This document shows positions 50,673-58,312 of a stretch of DNA of 64,000 bases, in pieces (position 1 is the first letter of the stretch; the number at the start of each line of letters is the position of its first letter). The DNA lies in NCBI GenBank assembly GCA_965243095.1, contig OZ251530.1, forward strand, positions 992,001 to 1,056,000, given 5' to 3'. The DNA comes from VXYL01 sp965243095. GTDB taxonomy: Bacteria; Pseudomonadota; Gammaproteobacteria; Pseudomonadales; Azotimanducaceae. Both the position numbers and the translations under genes were made by a program. A model generated the notes under the pieces. That model ran no database searches, was not told the DNA's origin, and saw only the letters and a list, made by a program, of their open reading frames with translations.

Positions 50673-51779
50673 ATGGACGGACAGCAAAAAGTGGCCGCGC
50701 CGCTCGACTGGATTACCGTTAGCGGTTTCAGGAGCATTGCGCGGTTGGAAAGGTTCCCCCTTGGGCCAATCAACATCTTGATTGGCGCTAACGGGGCCGG
50801 CAAATCCAATTTGATTCAGGTTTTCGCACTCCTTCGAGCGTTGCACCTTGGTAAAGTCGACGATTATGTGCAGCGGTCGGGCGGTGCTAGCCGAAACCTT
50901 CACTACGGCGCCAAAGTCACCGCTCGGCTGCAAGTTGGCATCTCCTTCGGAAACAGCAATAGCTACGATCTGACGCTGGAGCCGACCGAAGATGACCGGC
51001 TTGGTCCGCGCAACGAGTCCGTGGGGTCGTTGTCGCCAGCGGTCGCCAAGTCTGTCTCGGGAAGTGGCGAGATCAAACCACTGTTCCAAGTTATGAAAGA
51101 CGCGTTCTTGGCCCAGTGGCGCGTTTACCACTTCCACGACACCGGAAGAGGTGCGCCTATGCTGCGAACCGCGCAAGTGGATGACAACAGATTTCTCCGC
51201 GAGGACGGGGAGAACCTTGCCGCCTTTCTCTTCTACCTCAAGCAAAAGCAGGAACACTCTTACAAGAGGATCCTAGACACCTTTCGCCTAGTCACCCCTT
51301 TCTTCGACGACTTCGTACTCGAACCACAAGCCCTGAACGAGCAGATGATCCGCCTCAAGTGGCAACACCGCACATCGGACGCGCACTTCGACATCTCTGC
51401 GTTCTCCGACGGCACCCTTCGCTTTCTTGCCTTGGCAACACTGCTGCTGCAGCCGGTGCATCTACGGCCATCCGTCATCCTGTTGGACGAACCGGAGCTT
51501 GGCTTGCACCCCTGCGCAATCACTCTCTTGTCCGAGCTCATCCTCGGGGTCGCAACGGAAACGCAGGTCGTCCTAGCAACCCAGTCGCCTTTCCTGATCG
51601 ATCACTTCGAGCCGGAGGACGTCGTCGTTGTGGACCGAGTGGCTGGAGCATCGCAGTTCAGAAGGCTGTCCACGGAGAAGCTCAAGAATTGGCTGAAGGA
51701 CTACGGCCTCGACGACCTTTGGCTGATGAACGAATTTGGTGGTCGTCCTTCCCCCGAGTACGCGGCACAAAGAGACTGA
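50673..51779 (+). CDS. SMC/ABC-like AAA ATPase of a second, broken defence pair
   Basis: The 368-residue product shows ITVSGFRSIARLERFPLG, Walker A IGANGAGKS (37-45), the signature FSDGTLRFLALATLLL, Walker B VILLDEPELGLHP and the H-loop ATQSPFLIDHF. This is the AAA_21 layout of the ATPase at 7278-8576, though the two differ widely in sequence. A DUF4276-type partner begins 9 bases after the stop but is broken, so the ATPase is probably no longer functional as a pair. Confidence 0.82.
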   Translation: MDGQQKVAAPLDWITVSGFRSIARLERFPLGPINILIGANGAGKSNLIQVFALLRALHLGKVDDYVQRSGGASRNLHYGAKVTARLQVGISFGNSNSYDLTLEPTEDDRLGPRNESVGSLSPAVAKSVSGSGEIKPLFQVMKDAFLAQWRVYHFHDTGRGAPMLRTAQVDDNRFLREDGENLAAFLFYLKQKQEHSYKRILDTFRLVTPFFDDFVLEPQALNEQMIRLKWQHRTSDAHFDISAFSDGTLRFLALATLLLQPVHLRPSVILLDEPELGLHPCAITLLSELILGVATETQVVLATQSPFLIDHFEPEDVVVVDRVAGASQFRRLSTEKLKNWLKDYGLDDLWLMNEFGGRPSPEYAAQRD

Positions 51780-51787
51780 TTGACGCG

Positions 51788-52085
51788 ATGCGGTTGCTAG
51801 TCCATGTGGAAGGCCAAACGGAAGAGACGTTTGTGAAAACGGTGCTGGCACCGCACTTGCAGGCCTGCGGCTACGCCTCGGTTGGTGCCCGTCTGGTGGG
51901 ACGCCACATGGGAAGAGCCCGGCGGGGTGGTGGCGTGCCCTGGCCGTCGGTGCGAGAAGGCATCGTTACGCGCCTGCGAAGTCGCGATGGGCGCCACGGC
52001 CATTCAGAACATCGGCCTACGGGAGGTTCGACGTCGCTGCGCCAACTTCGCCGATTGGCTGCGGCGACTCGAAGCCTCCGCCTGA
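51788..52085 (+). pseudogene. DUF4276/TOPRIM-type partner with internal deletion and frameshift
   Basis: The first 55 or so residues (MRLLVHVEGQTEETFVKTVL then YASVGARLVG and GVPWPSVREGIVTRL) match the start of DUF4276 proteins, with the conserved VEGQTEE. From about 51985 the fitting sequence is in a different frame: GATAIQNIGLREVRRRCANF then ADWLRRLEASA and a stop at 52085, the usual C-terminus. The middle, about 100 residues including the second acidic motif, is missing. It is a clear remnant of the nuclease half of the pair. Confidence 0.8.
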
Positions 52086-52131
52086 CAGCCCCGGCCCGGT
52101 AGGGCGAAGACACTCAACCACTTCTGGGCTC

Positions 52132-52161
52132 TTGACATCTTGACCTCGGCAGCAACAAGAT
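52132..52161 (+). promoter_or_regulatory. Promoter of secreted paralog B
   Basis: TTGACA (52132-52137) and CAAGAT (52156-52161), 18 bases apart. The surrounding bases, including GGCAGCAACAAGATCAC, are recognisably the same as at paralog C. Confidence 0.6.
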
Positions 52162-52194
52162 CACCACCGTTCCCACCACCACTTGGAGATGGCC

Positions 52195-52629
52195 ATGAAG
52201 CACATCAGCGTACCCAGAGTCGTCGTCGTGGCGGCGGCGCTGGGGATTGCGACCAGCGCGATACCCGACGACCACGACGTGACGAACGTACCGCCCACCC
52301 AAACGCGGACGATCAGAATGATCGTGGTCAACAACACCACCACGCCCGCGCAAGGCCCCAATCACCCGATGGGCTACCTGCGTGTCAAGTGCATAGAAGG
52401 AGTCGTCCCTGGGGTGCGCACCGGTCGGAAGACCCCGGTCAATTGCCATGGCTTGGGCGAAAACCCGTTTGATTTCTGGTACCAGGCCAGATTGGCGGAC
52501 GCCGACGATGGAACGCGGCAGTTCCACAGCGCAACCATCCTCGTCGACTGCGAAGCAAACGGCCAAGTGGAGTTGACGGGCAGCGGAGCGGGCATCACCA
52601 CCCAAGTGACCTGCACCGACCCCAACTGA
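52195..52629 (+). CDS. Small secreted protein, paralog B
   Basis: The 144-residue product starts MKHISVPRVVVVAAALGIAT, a probable signal peptide, then VVNNTTTPAQ, GYLRVKCIEG, FWYQARLADADDG, ATILVDC and VELTGSGAGITTQVTC. This is the same order as paralogs A and C with about 20 residues fewer near the end. The leader GGAGATGGCCATGA is the same as in A. It starts 110 bases after the broken DUF4276 remnant. Function unknown. Confidence 0.75.
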   Translation: MKHISVPRVVVVAAALGIATSAIPDDHDVTNVPPTQTRTIRMIVVNNTTTPAQGPNHPMGYLRVKCIEGVVPGVRTGRKTPVNCHGLGENPFDFWYQARLADADDGTRQFHSATILVDCEANGQVELTGSGAGITTQVTCTDPN

Positions 52630-52865
52630 ACAGCAGTTGCGCTGAACGCCCCGAGCGCCGACACCGCCTATGTGTCGGCGTGTCGGCTCCGCAGTACACA
52701 CACGCTTTTGCGCACTTGCCACCATCGTCGTCAGCGGCCGCCGCTCGCTTCGCAGCCGTGACGCGGCCGGGTGCGCGTTAGCCTAAGTTCACCACAACAT
52801 GCTAAATATCGTTGTAAATCAGTATGTTATGACCCCCTCCCCCCCCCCCCCCCCGCGTCAAGCCG
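52630..52865. other. AT-rich island and 15-C tract in the gap between paralogs B and C
   Basis: The gap between the two genes is 302 bases. It holds no supported gene. It includes an AT-rich stretch (52797-52830), rare in this GC-rich window, and an uninterrupted run of 15 C (52840-52854). The run is 11 bases before the TTGACA of the paralog C promoter. The exact count should be treated with caution, since such runs are often misread. Confidence 0.7.
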
Positions 52866-52894
52866 TTGACAACGTGAGCCGGCGGCACCAAGAT
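52866..52894 (+). promoter_or_regulatory. Promoter of secreted paralog C, next to the C-tract
   Basis: TTGACA (52866-52871) and CAAGAT (52889-52894), 17 bases apart. The C15 run ends 11 bases upstream, where a change in length would shift any upstream activator site relative to the promoter. Confidence 0.6.
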
Positions 52895-52931
52895 CACGCT
52901 CGACCATTTCGACTTAACGGAGGATGAAACC

Positions 52932-53435
52932 GTGAAGAACGCGAAGCACATCAAGACGCGCTTGGCCGTCGTGGCCGTCGCGGCGCTGGCGATTGCCGCC
53001 GGTGCGATTGCCACTGGCCCAACCCCGCCGGCCCATCACTTCCCAGTGGGAGTGAACAACACCACCACGACGCCCGAGGTGCCGGTGAGCCCCACCACCC
53101 CCTTCACCCGGGAGGGGGAAGTGCAGGTCGAATGCGGACGCGGATTGTGGCGCACGGTAGAAAAAGGAGCGAGTTGGTACTATGCGTTCTTCGATTGCTA
53201 CCCAAGCACCGCGTCGGATCCGTTTGAGGCGACGTACAAAGCCAGATTGGCGGATGACGCGCATGGGAACCCGGTGTACCACACCGGCACCGTCACCATC
53301 AGCTGCACGCGGGGTTCCGACGATCCGGCGGACCCAAACGCAACCTCCGCCGAATTCTCATTGACGGGTAGCGGAACAGGCATGACCGCTTCAAACGTGA
53401 TCTGCAATTTCCCGACGTCTGCGGTCGGCGGCTGA
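52932..53435 (+). CDS. Small secreted protein, paralog C
   Basis: The 167-residue product starts at GTG 52932 with GGAGG 8 bases before (an ATG at 52924 runs into a stop). A signal peptide (RLAVVAVAALAIAAGAIA) is followed by GVNNTTTTPEV, VQVECGRG, FFDCYPS, ATYKARLADDAHGN, GTVTISC and ATSAEFSLTGSGTGMTAS. The similarity to paralog A is strong through the last 90 residues. A matching hairpin and the chimeric prpE start follow. Function unknown. Confidence 0.78.
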   Translation: MKNAKHIKTRLAVVAVAALAIAAGAIATGPTPPAHHFPVGVNNTTTTPEVPVSPTTPFTREGEVQVECGRGLWRTVEKGASWYYAFFDCYPSTASDPFEATYKARLADDAHGNPVYHTGTVTISCTRGSDDPADPNATSAEFSLTGSGTGMTASNVICNFPTSAVGG

Positions 53436-53440
53436 CTGAC

Positions 53441-53640
53441 AGTGGGCGCGCCGACCACCTAGACGTGACGGCGCGCCTTCCACTGCGGCGGAAACTCGTC
53501 CACGCTTGATCCAACGTCGCCATCTCCGAGGCGGCGGGGCGCGATACCATGCGCGTGTCGAACCTTACGGAGGAGCGCCGATGGGACAGCTCAAGGGGTT
53601 GCGCGTCGTGGAGCCGCCCGGAATCGGCGGGGGCGCGGGG
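53441..53640. repeat. Segmental duplication, copy B, fused to prpE
   Basis: Counterpart of 49271-49503. Similarity covers the hairpin, the GCGCGATACCATG stretch, the ribosome site and the first 16 or so codons, and ends near 53635, where prpE homology begins (KHTYEAAY). Confidence 0.8.
53445..53477 (+). terminator. Hairpin after secreted paralog C
   Basis: GGCGCGCC at 53445-53452 and 53470-53477 pair, with TTCC after, as behind paralog A. Confidence 0.55.
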
Positions 53641-55542
53641 AAGCACACCTACGAAGCCGCTTACCGGGCGTCACTCGAAACGCCGGACGCCTTCTGGCGC
53701 GAGGCCGCCGAGGCCATCGACTGGTTCGAGTTTCCGCGCGCGATTCGCAGCGAGGACGGCAACGGCGTCACCCGCTGGTTCGCCGGCGGCAAGCTCAACA
53801 CCGCTTGGCTGGCGCTGGATCGGCACGTCGAAGCCGGCCGCGGCGGCGACACCGCGCTCATCTACGATTCGCCGGTAACCGGCGCGGGCGGGAACTTCAC
53901 GTTCGCCGAACTCGCCAAGCGGGTGGCGCGCGCGGCCGGGGCGTTGGCTGCGCTGGGCGTCGGCAAGGGCGACCGCGTGATCATCTACATGCCCATGATC
54001 CCGGAAGCGGTGATCGCCATGCTCGCCTGCGCCCGCATCGGCGCGATCCACTCGGTGGTGTTCGGCGGGTTCGCCGCGCCGGAGTTGGCCACGCGCATCG
54101 ACGACGCCAAACCGAAGGTGGTGCTCTCCGCCTCCTGCGGCATCGAGTTCCAAACCGTCATCGCGTACAAGCCGCTGCTGGACGAAGCCATCCGCCTGGC
54201 CGCGTGGAAGCCGCAGCGCGTGGTGGTGGCGCAACGCCCGCAGTGTACCGCCGAACTCCTCCCGGAACGCGACTTGGAATGGGCGGCGTGGGAAGCCGGC
54301 GGGCGGGAACTCGCGCCGGTGCCGGTGGACGCTTGGGATCCGCTCTACATCCTCTACACCTCCGGCACCACCGGCAAGCCGAAGGGCGTGGTGCGCGACA
54401 ACGGCGGCCACGCGGTGGCGCTCAACTACAGCATGGCGGCGGTGTACGGCTGCCGGCCGGGCGACGTGTTCTGGGCGGCCTCCGATGTGGGCTGGGTGGT
54501 GGGGCACTCCTACATCGTGTACGGCCCGCTCATCCACGGCTGCGCGACGGTGCTGTACGAGGGCAAGCCGGTGCGCACGCCGGACGCCGGCGCCATCTGG
54601 CGCGTCATCGCCGAACACCGCGTCAACGCCTTCTTCGCCGCCCCGACCACGTTCCGCGTGGTGCGCAAGGAGGACCCGAACGCGACGCTGCAGCAACCCC
54701 ACGACATCTCCTGCCTGCGCAACCTGTTCGTGGCCGGCGAACGCCTCGACCCGCCCACCTACGAGTGGCTGCGCCGCGTGGTCCACACGCCGGTGATCGA
54801 TCACTGGTGGCAAACCGAAACCGGCTGGGCCATCTGCGCCACGATGGCGGGCGTCAGGGACGCCAACGCGCGGCCGGCGAAGGCGGGCAGCCCGGGCCAC
54901 CCGGTGCCGGGCTGGGATCTCCGCATCCTGGACGACGCTGGCCGCGAACTCGGCCCGAACGAGGAAGGCAACGTGGTGGTGAAAGCCCCCCTGCCGCCGG
55001 GCGCGCTGCCAACCGTGTGGGGCGACCATTCGCGCTACCAAGACGCCTACTGGTCGCGCTATCCGGGCTTCTATCTCACCGGCGACGGCGGCTACCGCGA
55101 CGCCGAAGGCCACGTGTACATCATGGGCCGGGTGGACGACGTGATGAACATCGCCGGACACCGCCTTTCCACCGGCGAACTCGAAGAGGTGGTGGCGGCG
55201 CACCCGGCGGTGGCCGAGTGCGCCGTGGTGGGCGTGGCGGACGCGGACAAGGGCCAGATTCCCCTCGGCCTGGTGGTGGCCAAGGACGGCGCCAACATCG
55301 CCCCGACGGCGCTGGCCGCGGAGCTGGTGGCCTTGGTGCGCCGCCGCATCGGCGCGTTCGCCAACTTCAAGCGCGCCGTGCTGGTGCCGCGCCTGCCGAA
55401 AACGCGCTCCGGCAAGATCCTGCGCGGCACGATACGCAAAATCGCCGACGGCGAGGCGTTCGACACGCCCTCCACCATCGAGGATCCGGGGGCGCTCGTG
55501 GAGATCGCGGACGCGCTGGGCCCCAAAGCAACGGGAGTGTAA
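53581..55542 (+). CDS. prpE: Propionyl-CoA synthetase with a borrowed N-terminus
   Basis: This acyl-adenylate-forming enzyme activates propionate (or acetate) to its CoA ester. The 653-residue product has the ACS-type opening YRASLETPDAFWREAAEAID, the ATP motif YTSGTTGKPKGVVRDNGGHA (a PrpE hallmark wording) and WWQTETGWAIC. It also has the hinge YLTGDGGYRDAEGHVYIMGR and the catalytic lysine in PKTRSGKILRGTIRKI. The first 16 residues (MGQLKGLRVVEPPGIG) instead match the start of the racemase at 49444 and come from the duplicated block. The native start has been lost or displaced. Confidence 0.9.
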   Translation: MGQLKGLRVVEPPGIGGGAGKHTYEAAYRASLETPDAFWREAAEAIDWFEFPRAIRSEDGNGVTRWFAGGKLNTAWLALDRHVEAGRGGDTALIYDSPVTGAGGNFTFAELAKRVARAAGALAALGVGKGDRVIIYMPMIPEAVIAMLACARIGAIHSVVFGGFAAPELATRIDDAKPKVVLSASCGIEFQTVIAYKPLLDEAIRLAAWKPQRVVVAQRPQCTAELLPERDLEWAAWEAGGRELAPVPVDAWDPLYILYTSGTTGKPKGVVRDNGGHAVALNYSMAAVYGCRPGDVFWAASDVGWVVGHSYIVYGPLIHGCATVLYEGKPVRTPDAGAIWRVIAEHRVNAFFAAPTTFRVVRKEDPNATLQQPHDISCLRNLFVAGERLDPPTYEWLRRVVHTPVIDHWWQTETGWAICATMAGVRDANARPAKAGSPGHPVPGWDLRILDDAGRELGPNEEGNVVVKAPLPPGALPTVWGDHSRYQDAYWSRYPGFYLTGDGGYRDAEGHVYIMGRVDDVMNIAGHRLSTGELEEVVAAHPAVAECAVVGVADADKGQIPLGLVVAKDGANIAPTALAAELVALVRRRIGAFANFKRAVLVPRLPKTRSGKILRGTIRKIADGEAFDTPSTIEDPGALVEIADALGPKATGV

Positions 55543-55547
55543 ACGCG

Positions 55548-55986
55548 ATGTCGCACACGGCACCAGCTACCTTTCCGGTTACCGACCAAGTTGTTGACCG
55601 AGCGAGGCGCTTCTTCAACGATGATCTCATCGGCATTGCGGTTATCGGTTCTTGGGCGCGCGGCGAACTGCGGGAGTCATCGGATATCGACATATTGATG
55701 GTTGTGGCCCGGAGCCTTCCGATCACGCGGGCGTTGTTTCGGCGCTGGGACGACCAACCCGACATGTTCTGCGACGGGCACCTTATCGAAGCCCATTTCG
55801 CGTATCTGCCGGACGGGTCGCGCACGCCTTCCGGGTTTTGGGCGGATGTGGCCACCGATGGCCGGTTGCTGTTCGACCCCCCAAGAGCGAGTGTCGGCCT
55901 ATCTGGCGACTGTGCGCCAAGCGGTCGCAAGCGGCCGGCTGCAACGGCACCGGGTGCATGGCCACGCCTATTGGGTGGAGAACTAA
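55548..55986 (+). pseudogene. MNT-type nucleotidyltransferase gene with a frameshift at a C6 run
   Basis: The first 110 residues contain the nucleotidyltransferase site (VIGSWARGELRESSDIDILM, G-S then D-x-D). At a run of six C (55877-55882) the fitting sequence changes frame: RVSAYLATVRQAVASGRLQR then HRVHGHAYWVEN and TAA at 55986. One C fewer would restore a product of about 145 residues. Without the change the frame runs on to 55991 with a non-native tail. Such proteins occur as antitoxins with HEPN toxins, but no HEPN gene is beside it. It starts 5 bases after prpE. Confidence 0.75.
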
Positions 55987-56000
55987 TTTAGCTCGCCGAC

Positions 56001-56267
56001 TCAAGCGAGCCAGATGGCGAATGCCCCGCCGACGACGAGCACGACGGTGGCAACCAAACGGTCGCGCCAATTGTACGGGGCTTCTTCATCGTTACCCGTC
56101 TTGGCGGCCTCGTCCCGGTAGTCCAACCAGATGTAGACGCCCACCATGAGATAGAGCCAATAAAGCGGCCAAGCGGGATGGTCAGCCAGTGTCAGTGGAA
56201 TGAGCGCCAGCAGCAAGGTCAGCCAGTAGTTCCTCGCCAGCGCCGTCTTGAACGCCTCTCGGTTCAT
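56001..56267 (-). CDS. Small membrane protein
   Basis: The 88-residue product has three likely membrane helices (NYWLTLLLALIPLTL, LYWLYLMVGVYIWL, LVATVVLVVGGAFAIWL) separated by a short acidic loop. I recognise no family. It is the last of three small membrane-protein genes on this strand. Confidence 0.6.
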   Translation of the reverse strand: MNREAFKTALARNYWLTLLLALIPLTLADHPAWPLYWLYLMVGVYIWLDYRDEAAKTGNDEEAPYNWRDRLVATVVLVVGGAFAIWLA

Positions 56268-56279
56268 GGACTAACCAAC

Positions 56280-56576
56280 TCAAACTTCGTTGGCGTCTCT
56301 GTGTCTCGGGTCAATCCGCTTTCGCCCCCTGAGCCGACTTACCCTGACGCCCAACACGAAGACGGCGACCGAGGCGACCAACGAAGCCAGGTACGCAGCC
56401 TGACTCCCCGTTTCGTTGCTCCAGCAAAAACACGCCGCCATCGCCACGAGGGCCAACGTCAAACCTTTGTCGCTTGTCATGCGCCAGTTTCCCTTTTTGT
56501 TTTCGCGGTACCAATGCCAAGCCCCCGCTACCACGACAACCGCCAACACCCACCACCACCAATCAACCACCGTCAC
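56280..56576 (-). CDS. Small membrane protein with a tryptophan-rich start
   Basis: From a GTG at 56576 the 98-residue product begins MTVVDWWWWVLAVVVVAGAW, then a basic loop, then two more helices (GLTLALVAMAACFCW and LASLVASVAVFVLGVRV) and a basic tail. A longer frame to 56678 adds a non-native stretch. Family unknown. It is followed by the gene at 56001-56267 after 12 bases. Confidence 0.55.
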   Translation of the reverse strand: MTVVDWWWWVLAVVVVAGAWHWYRENKKGNWRMTSDKGLTLALVAMAACFCWSNETGSQAAYLASLVASVAVFVLGVRVSRLRGRKRIDPRHRDANEV

Positions 56577-56628
56577 CGCCTCCAGATTCCGGTTGCGGCA
56601 AGACAATAGCACACCGGAGCGTTTGCCC

Positions 56629-57075
56629 TCATCGCCGTTGGGCCGAAGCGTCGGAATCGGTGGCTTCGCTGTTGCCACGCGCCGAACGGTATCGAAAGCG
56701 CTTGCGATTGAGAATCAGCCAGACAATCAAGGCGATTTCGCAAGCTGTCGTCATGGCGAAGCCAACCGCCCGATGTTCCGGCAAGAGAAAGAACCACGAC
56801 ACGGACGCCAGGAAGAACGCCACCGCCCAACCCGTCCATCGCATTCGGTTGCGGAAGTCCTCGGGGCGCACGCTCCGTATGATGTCTCCGCACCCTTGGA
56901 GTGCAACAGTCAACGTAACCACCAGAGTCGCGCTAGCCGGGGATCCGAGGTTGGGGAAAGCCGCCGAGCACATCGCGGCCCAACAGAAAGTGCCGACGGC
57001 CGCCAACATCGTCTCGGCGACCACCGCCAAGGCGATCCGCCAACGGAGTTCTTGTGCTGTAACGGATCTCACCAT
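56629..57075 (-). CDS. Membrane protein of unknown function
   Basis: The 148-residue product has about four hydrophobic segments (IALAVVAETMLAAVGTFCW, ATLVVTLTVALQG, WTGWAVAFFLASVSWFFLL, FAMTTACEIALIVWLIL) and a basic, polar C-terminus. An ATG at 57084 is equally possible. Its upstream side abuts the decayed DUF3750 copy. I recognise no family. Confidence 0.55.
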   Translation of the reverse strand: MVRSVTAQELRWRIALAVVAETMLAAVGTFCWAAMCSAAFPNLGSPASATLVVTLTVALQGCGDIIRSVRPEDFRNRMRWTGWAVAFFLASVSWFFLLPEHRAVGFAMTTACEIALIVWLILNRKRFRYRSARGNSEATDSDASAQRR

Positions 57076-57095
57076 CGGCGGCAATCCAGATTCGC

Positions 57096-57456
57096 GTTCA
57101 CGGCCAAGTGCCGATGCCCGGCAGCTTCACCGCGGGTGGCAGAAGCGGAGGCGACGGTCATGCCGAGGAGGTTCCACGCCTTCGCGCACGGCGACGAGTA
57201 CGCCGAAGGCGCCGTATAGGGAGATTTGCCAACCGGTGCCGCTTGGGGCGCGGGCAAACAGGACGCCGTCGGCGAGGTAGTCCTTGCCGATGGCCCGGGG
57301 GTAGGTTTAGGCGCAGTTCGGGCACTTGGCGGGCGATGTGGGCGGTGAAGGTGTTGCCGGTCGGGCCCGGCCAAGTGCGGTATTCGGCGTGCGGGTAGGC
57401 GGCCACCGCGGCTTCGATCTTGTGGATCACGCACGTCCACATCCGGGCCGCGCGCT
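57096..57456 (-). pseudogene. Decayed partial copy of the DUF3750 gene
   Basis: This stretch matches 58311-58680 closely in nucleotide sequence (for example VAAYPHAEYRTWPGPTGNTF in one frame). It covers only the C-terminal third of the gene and has several small indels that break the frame. It must come from a local duplication about 1.2 kb apart. Confidence 0.85.
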
Positions 57457-57575
57457 AGCGCGTGAGTTTGCTGGTCAGTTGGTTGGCGAAGACCATGCCA
57501 CACGGCACAGCCGAGGCTGCGGCACCGAGAACTATCAGGCCAACCGTCAAGGGGTGTGCAAGGTATTGCATCGCC

Positions 57576-57740
57576 TCATGCGCTACCGGGATCGTCGTCG
57601 AGGGTATCGTTGCCCAAGATGAACTTCGCCCACTTCCGCCTCACGGCGACAAACAGTCGCATCTTGGCCATCGCCCAGACCGTGACGCCGAAGGTGGCGC
57701 CCATAACTGCGCCAACAAACCCAAACTCCCACCCACTCAT
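57576..57740 (-). CDS. Small membrane protein following the glycine-zipper protein gene
   Basis: The 54-residue product begins MSGWEFGFVGAVMGATFGVT, a single glycine-rich membrane helix (about 8-28), followed by a basic amphipathic stretch (KMRLFVAVRRKWAKFILG). It starts 4 bases after the stop of the upstream secreted-protein gene, so the two are likely co-translated. It could be an accessory or immunity-type partner. That is inference from order and size only. Confidence 0.55.
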   Translation of the reverse strand: MSGWEFGFVGAVMGATFGVTVWAMAKMRLFVAVRRKWAKFILGNDTLDDDPGSA

Positions 57741-57744
57741 CGTG

Positions 57745-58176
57745 TTACCCCCAAGTGTTGAAGATGCACATGCAGGCGGCGTAGGTGGCCATGCCCGCGC
57801 CCGCACCTATAACAGTGCCAACAAGCGCGCCGATACCCGTCATGGAGATCCCCACTCCTATCGCGCCTCCCACCAGTGAGCCGCCCGACGCACACAACGA
57901 CATTTGCCACCAAGGGCCACCGACATCGCCTGCCGCCATGCAACTCTTCCACTCGTCCAACGCGGAAGGACAGGTGTTGGCCGGATCGTTGGGGCATCGG
58001 TCCAGCCCGTTCGGAATTCCGTCGCAGTCATAGTCATTCACCTGCATGGGCCCGCACGTTTGCGCCGCGGCCATCGCTTCGCCCGAGCTGGGGAGCAAGA
58101 CCGCAGGCGCTCCCGTCACCAAGAACGCCAACGCTATCGCAGTCGGCGCGTTTGTCAAGCACTTGATCAGCTTCAT
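57745..58176 (-). CDS. Secreted protein with a thrombospondin-3-like repeat and a glycine-zipper tail
   Basis: The 143-residue product has a signal peptide (about 1-37). It continues with the calcium-loop-like NDYDCDGIPNGLDRCPND, and ends in a glycine-rich hydrophobic region (about 100-140: GGAIGVGISMTGIGALVGTV then GAGAGMATYAACMC). Six or more cysteines are present. The start ATG at 58176 follows GGAGGG. The glycine-zipper tail recalls pore-forming or bacteriocin-like peptides, but no leader-processing genes are nearby. Function unknown. Confidence 0.65.
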   Translation of the reverse strand: MKLIKCLTNAPTAIALAFLVTGAPAVLLPSSGEAMAAAQTCGPMQVNDYDCDGIPNGLDRCPNDPANTCPSALDEWKSCMAAGDVGGPWWQMSLCASGGSLVGGAIGVGISMTGIGALVGTVIGAGAGMATYAACMCIFNTWG

Positions 58177-58312
58177 GTTCCAACCCTCCTTCAGGTTGCC
58201 GAACCGCTTGGCGCCGCAACGGCCCGTAGATAAAACGCTTGATCGTAGCGTTTCCTCTCAATTCCAAAACTGGCCGACTATCTGTGTTCTGCTTCGCCAG
58301 TTGGTTGCCTGT

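Noticed and set aside
52797..52830. An operator palindrome in the AT-rich stretch
   Set aside because: The two halves match at only 8 of 14 positions, near what an AT-rich stretch can show by chance.
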